From an uncultured Chitinophagaceae bacterium (lineage in GTDB: Bacteria > Bacteroidota > Bacteroidia > Chitinophagales > Chitinophagaceae): a stretch of DNA of 64,000 nucleotides. The notes beneath the pieces were generated by a model that ran no database searches, had not been told where the DNA came from, and saw nothing but the letters and a program-made list of their open reading frames with translations. A program made the translations under genes and the position numbers. Positions 63,901 through 64,000 of the stretch are shown here, piece by piece. How positions within the stretch are numbered: the stretch's first letter is position 1; every line of letters starts with the position of its first letter. Location of the stretch: NCBI GenBank assembly GCA_937862815.1, contig CALMED010000018.1, forward strand, positions 1-64,000, in the 5' to 3' direction.

Positions 63901-64000
63901 TGCTGCAGTTCAAAACCGCCGCTGCCGGAAATTAACCCGTTCAGTTCCAGTGTCCGTCCGGCACCACCCAGCACATGCACCGGCGAGCCTTGGTTATTGA
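60975..64000 (-). CDS. Large secreted beta-repeat protein, T9SS substrate (5' end outside window)
   Basis: About 1008 residues are visible and the frame stays open to the window edge, so the N terminus is missing. Autotransporter-associated beta-strand repeats (GLNTYTGPTTLRAGVVRILS, SLTKTGSSTCILSGTNSFTG) come first. A module like those of the giant protein follows (ATWVGGVVPTSGASIVVNAG, FNLTLNGTLSTVRNPQVNGT, TLQYNKNSSW). The C terminus has RYQVEHSTDGSRFRVLETLP, then a type A sorting domain (EVYPNPVANEVIQLHTNGLS ... GIYWLTLTGTTGEPVRVKVV). It is a paralogue in style of 3991-18351 and encodes another surface or secreted protein of unknown ligand. Confidence 0.9.
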   Translation of the reverse strand, partial: NNQGSPVHVLGGAGRTLELNGLISGSGGFELQQNSFVILLGLNTYTGPTTLRAGVVRILSNVHVSLAGPFGNNAGNLFLAGGSIQNNTATFDRPITISGNGSNLDAYAANRTVAAPISAAAGNWNFSVGANTFPSANGQVLTLSGAITNGAGTLSLTKTGSSTCILSGTNSFTGGLTINGGILTIQTAAALPPGTAVTLSGGTLQVGSVAASSTLNAGTLQMTTGSTIDLGTATNAFDLIFSGSGPSFTGTLTINNWSAVNGKRIRITNTAHINTVLAQIQFTGYAPGAVIRNGDELWPAGLFFTAATGNFGDPATWVGGVVPTSGASIVVNAGHTVTVDGNYTLRSMDIQGTLTCNAAHTITTGNSFAKISNHGSFQFTDGTVVWNSAGGYTDGTVTPQFFNLTLNGTLSTVRNPQVNGTLLFNSGGVIATGTILYGPNSTLQYNKNSSWLMAREWNFWTTPANIVVGGNTNINFSTSAAELGNMACSGNLTIESGSALNLELKRGSITVGGDIVIHGTLVFPLAVYSGTLDLTLSGNWLRTSGAPPVIFNNRAVRLVGNRNITITGPTAEVEQFRVIRLNKDAGRIVTLNSPVNVSAEMHFGSGYIISTATNFFSISHFSAVNTAASVNSFVNGPVRKEGQTFPSTASFIFPVGKIVGTEYHYRPLTISAPGSASDTYTAEFHRANPQTVNGSSPISPSASGDGLATVSACEYWDLSQSPGSRNVDVTLSWSNHPSGRSRCNVGAYVNNLSELVVVPYYNGMWGDQFPPYFGRSSTSGTPNPTTSPFRSTITWTNTQPSPPNDPNIDSYIRFTLGSTDWRFNPLPYNLLSLEAKLQGGDALLDWKVQGNQLIQRYQVEHSTDGSRFRVLETLPAEVDISTVAYSFRHAGLPAGANFYRVVAVDQQGQPFISPARRIWVGAGGRPEVYPNPVANEVIQLHTNGLSRGAYALQLTALDGRVLLHRQVQIGAHQQVLPIPLPPGSARGIYWLTLTGTTGEPVRVKVVY

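Noticed and set aside
1..64000. tRNA, rRNA, insertion sequence transposase or integrase genes
   Set aside because: None could be recognised by eye; no conserved rRNA blocks, tRNA arms or transposase motifs were found in the translated frames.

Overview
The window looks like a chromosomal segment of a Bacteroidota bacterium, most likely of the Chitinophagaceae or a close relative. The evidence is two very large secreted proteins with type IX secretion (T9SS) C-terminal sorting domains, a small PID-CTERM-like surface protein, a consensus Bacteroidota -7 promoter box (TACCTTTG), and many dispersed intergenic hairpin repeats of a kind I associate with this group. No rRNA or tRNA gene is visible. 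Every protein gene is on the minus strand except one small GIY-YIG nuclease gene.

Read in the direction of transcription, from high to low coordinates: (1) 60975-64000 is the 3' part of a large T9SS-secreted beta-repeat protein that runs off the window. (2) 58873-60900 is a tandem array of about 205-bp palindromic units with a GIY-YIG nuclease gene lodged inside. (3) 54968-58544 is a surface-polysaccharide export operon: an unknown receiver-like protein, a Wza-like lipoprotein and a Wzc-like tyrosine kinase. (4) 25564-54469 is a long glycan locus. It holds a UDP-glucuronate-4-epimerase-like enzyme, a sugar N-formyltransferase, a WecE-type aminotransferase, a Wzm/Wzt ABC exporter, methyltransferases, an asparagine-synthase-like amidotransferase, about twelve glycosyltransferases including a GT10 fucosyltransferase, an O-acetyltransferase, a GNAT protein and a polymerase-like membrane protein. 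Many genes overlap as ATGA or TGATG, so much of it is probably one or a few transcripts. Base composition is mosaic, with a visibly AT-rich block around 36.5-40 kb and 47-53 kb. (5) 18360-25560 is an accessory segment with two AAA+/DUF4143 ATPases, a PIN toxin-antitoxin pair, and a HepT/MntA pair whose toxin carries an in-frame amber codon, all separated by repeat-rich spacers. (6) 3991-18351 is a 4,786-residue mosaic T9SS protein ending in a perfect hairpin terminator. (7) 788-3901 holds a PID-CTERM-like small protein, a polysaccharide deacetylase and another GT4 glycosyltransferase.

Functionally, the window is devoted to building, exporting and decorating a cell-surface glycan and to large secreted surface proteins. 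A 19-bp element with one mismatch lies just upstream of both the giant protein gene and the first gene of the export operon, in the same orientation and at similar distance. This suggests the two are co-regulated. An initiating sugar-phosphate transferase, a Wzx flippase, RmlA/RmlB and GDP-fucose synthesis genes are not in the window, so the glycan pathway must be completed elsewhere.
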